NCBI RefSeq assembly: GCF_011392125.1
Contig: NZ_JAAJBU010000001.1
Coordinates: 310,001-374,000 of the forward strand
Length of the DNA stretch: 64,000 bases
DNA from: Flavobacterium lotistagni
GTDB lineage: Bacteria > Bacteroidota > Bacteroidia > Flavobacteriales > Flavobacteriaceae
Direction of reading: 5' to 3'
Shown: piece by piece, positions 63,525-64,000 of the stretch
How the letters are laid out: each line of letters starts with the position of its first letter
Numbering within the stretch: the first letter of the stretch is position 1
The notes under the pieces: model-generated
The model's database searches: none
What the model was told of the DNA's origin: nothing
The model's input: the letters and a program-made list of their open reading frames with translations, nothing else
Translations under genes and position numbers: made by a program

Positions 63525-64000
63525 TGGAAAACAAAATTCGCTGCGCCTGGTGCGAAAAAGACGATTTCTACCGCGATTATCACGATAACGAATGGGGCAA
63601 CCCAGTTTATGATGACGACAAATTGTTTGAATTTCTTGTGTTGGAAACTTTTCAGGCCGGACTGAGTTGGTATACCATTTTAAAAAAACGCGAAAATTTC
63701 CGCAAAGCCTTTGATCATTTCGATTATAAGAAAGTGGCACAATACAACGAAGATAAAATCCAAGAACTACTGCAAAACGAAGGGATCATCAGAAACCAAC
63801 TCAAAATTAGAGGCACCATTGCCAATGCTGTTGCGTTTATGAAAGTACAGCAGGAATTCGGCAGTTTCTCCAAATACATTTGGGGTTTTGTAGACGGCAA
63901 ACCTATAGACAACAAACACCGAGACTTGATTAGCATTCAAGCCACGACGCCTTTGTCGGATACCATCAGCAAAGATTTGAAAAAACGTGGTTTTAAATTC
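63524..64000 (+). CDS. tag: DNA-3-methyladenine glycosylase I (3' truncated)
   Basis: The visible 159 residues match TagI: CAWCEKDDFYRDYHDNEWG with zinc ligands Cys7 and His20, then the active-site region LETFQAGLSWYTILKKRENF (Glu41), and LKKRGFKF where the window ends. The last two zinc ligands lie beyond the edge. The enzyme removes 3-methyladenine from alkylated DNA. The ATG overlaps the transporter stop by one base. Confidence 0.93.
   Translation, partial: MENKIRCAWCEKDDFYRDYHDNEWGNPVYDDDKLFEFLVLETFQAGLSWYTILKKRENFRKAFDHFDYKKVAQYNEDKIQELLQNEGIIRNQLKIRGTIANAVAFMKVQQEFGSFSKYIWGFVDGKPIDNKHRDLISIQATTPLSDTISKDLKKRGFKF

Overview
The window looks like chromosomal DNA of a member of the Flavobacteriaceae, most likely Flavobacterium or a close relative. 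Support comes from the alternative complex III plus aa3 oxidase operon, the GT117/DUF2723 protein, the DUF5916 protein, TAnnTTTG-type promoters in place of TATAAT, near absence of Shine-Dalgarno sequences, and Flavobacterium-type intergenic repeats. Most of the window is core genome; no prophage, integrase, transposase or CRISPR array was seen.

Layout. 1-1727: 3' part of a secreted beta-helix Cthe_2159-like protein. 1793-4590 (minus): VanZ-like protein, queG and ruvB. 4673-16189 (minus): the actABCDEF-coxB-coxA respiratory operon. 16406-16795: small SPOR protein, followed by ten copies of an octamer. 16941-21397 (minus): rimP-nusA-infB. 21573-28271: universal stress protein, tRNA-Gln, GT117 membrane protein, polysaccharide deacetylase, a thioredoxin-fold protein without active-site cysteines, and a metallophosphoesterase. 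28508-35975: TPR histidine kinase, LytTR regulator, small ORF and a giant S74-chaperone surface protein. 36076-41549: polA and a DUF5916 protein, tail to tail. 41716-52785: a dense cluster with a nucleotidyltransferase-like protein, three B12-type radical SAM proteins, a SPASM radical SAM protein, a methyltransferase, an ABC transporter and two glycosyltransferases. 52884-54563: methyltransferase and LacI regulator, with dispersed repeats on both sides. 54883-57690: rplM-rpsI and rpsB-tsf. 58003-62801: a beta-barrel protein and five secreted proteins in one run. 62880-64000: queuosine-precursor transporter and the start of tag.

How the parts work together. ActA-F oxidise menaquinol and pass electrons through c haems to the oxidase encoded by the same operon. 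rimP, nusA, infB, rplM, rpsI, rpsB and tsf serve ribosome assembly, transcription elongation and translation. queG and the YhhQ-type transporter both belong to queuosine metabolism. The kinase/LytTR pair may control the adjacent S74 protein.

Best candidates for undescribed biology are the radical SAM/glycosyltransferase/ABC cluster (41716-52785) and the secreted five-gene operon (58593-62801). Several intergenic elements also deserve attention: a spaced repeat beside the LytTR gene, two dispersed repeat families, a terminator-like hairpin just upstream of rimP, and two genes whose promoter motif lies almost on the start codon. Family names come from reading the proteins; no database search was run.
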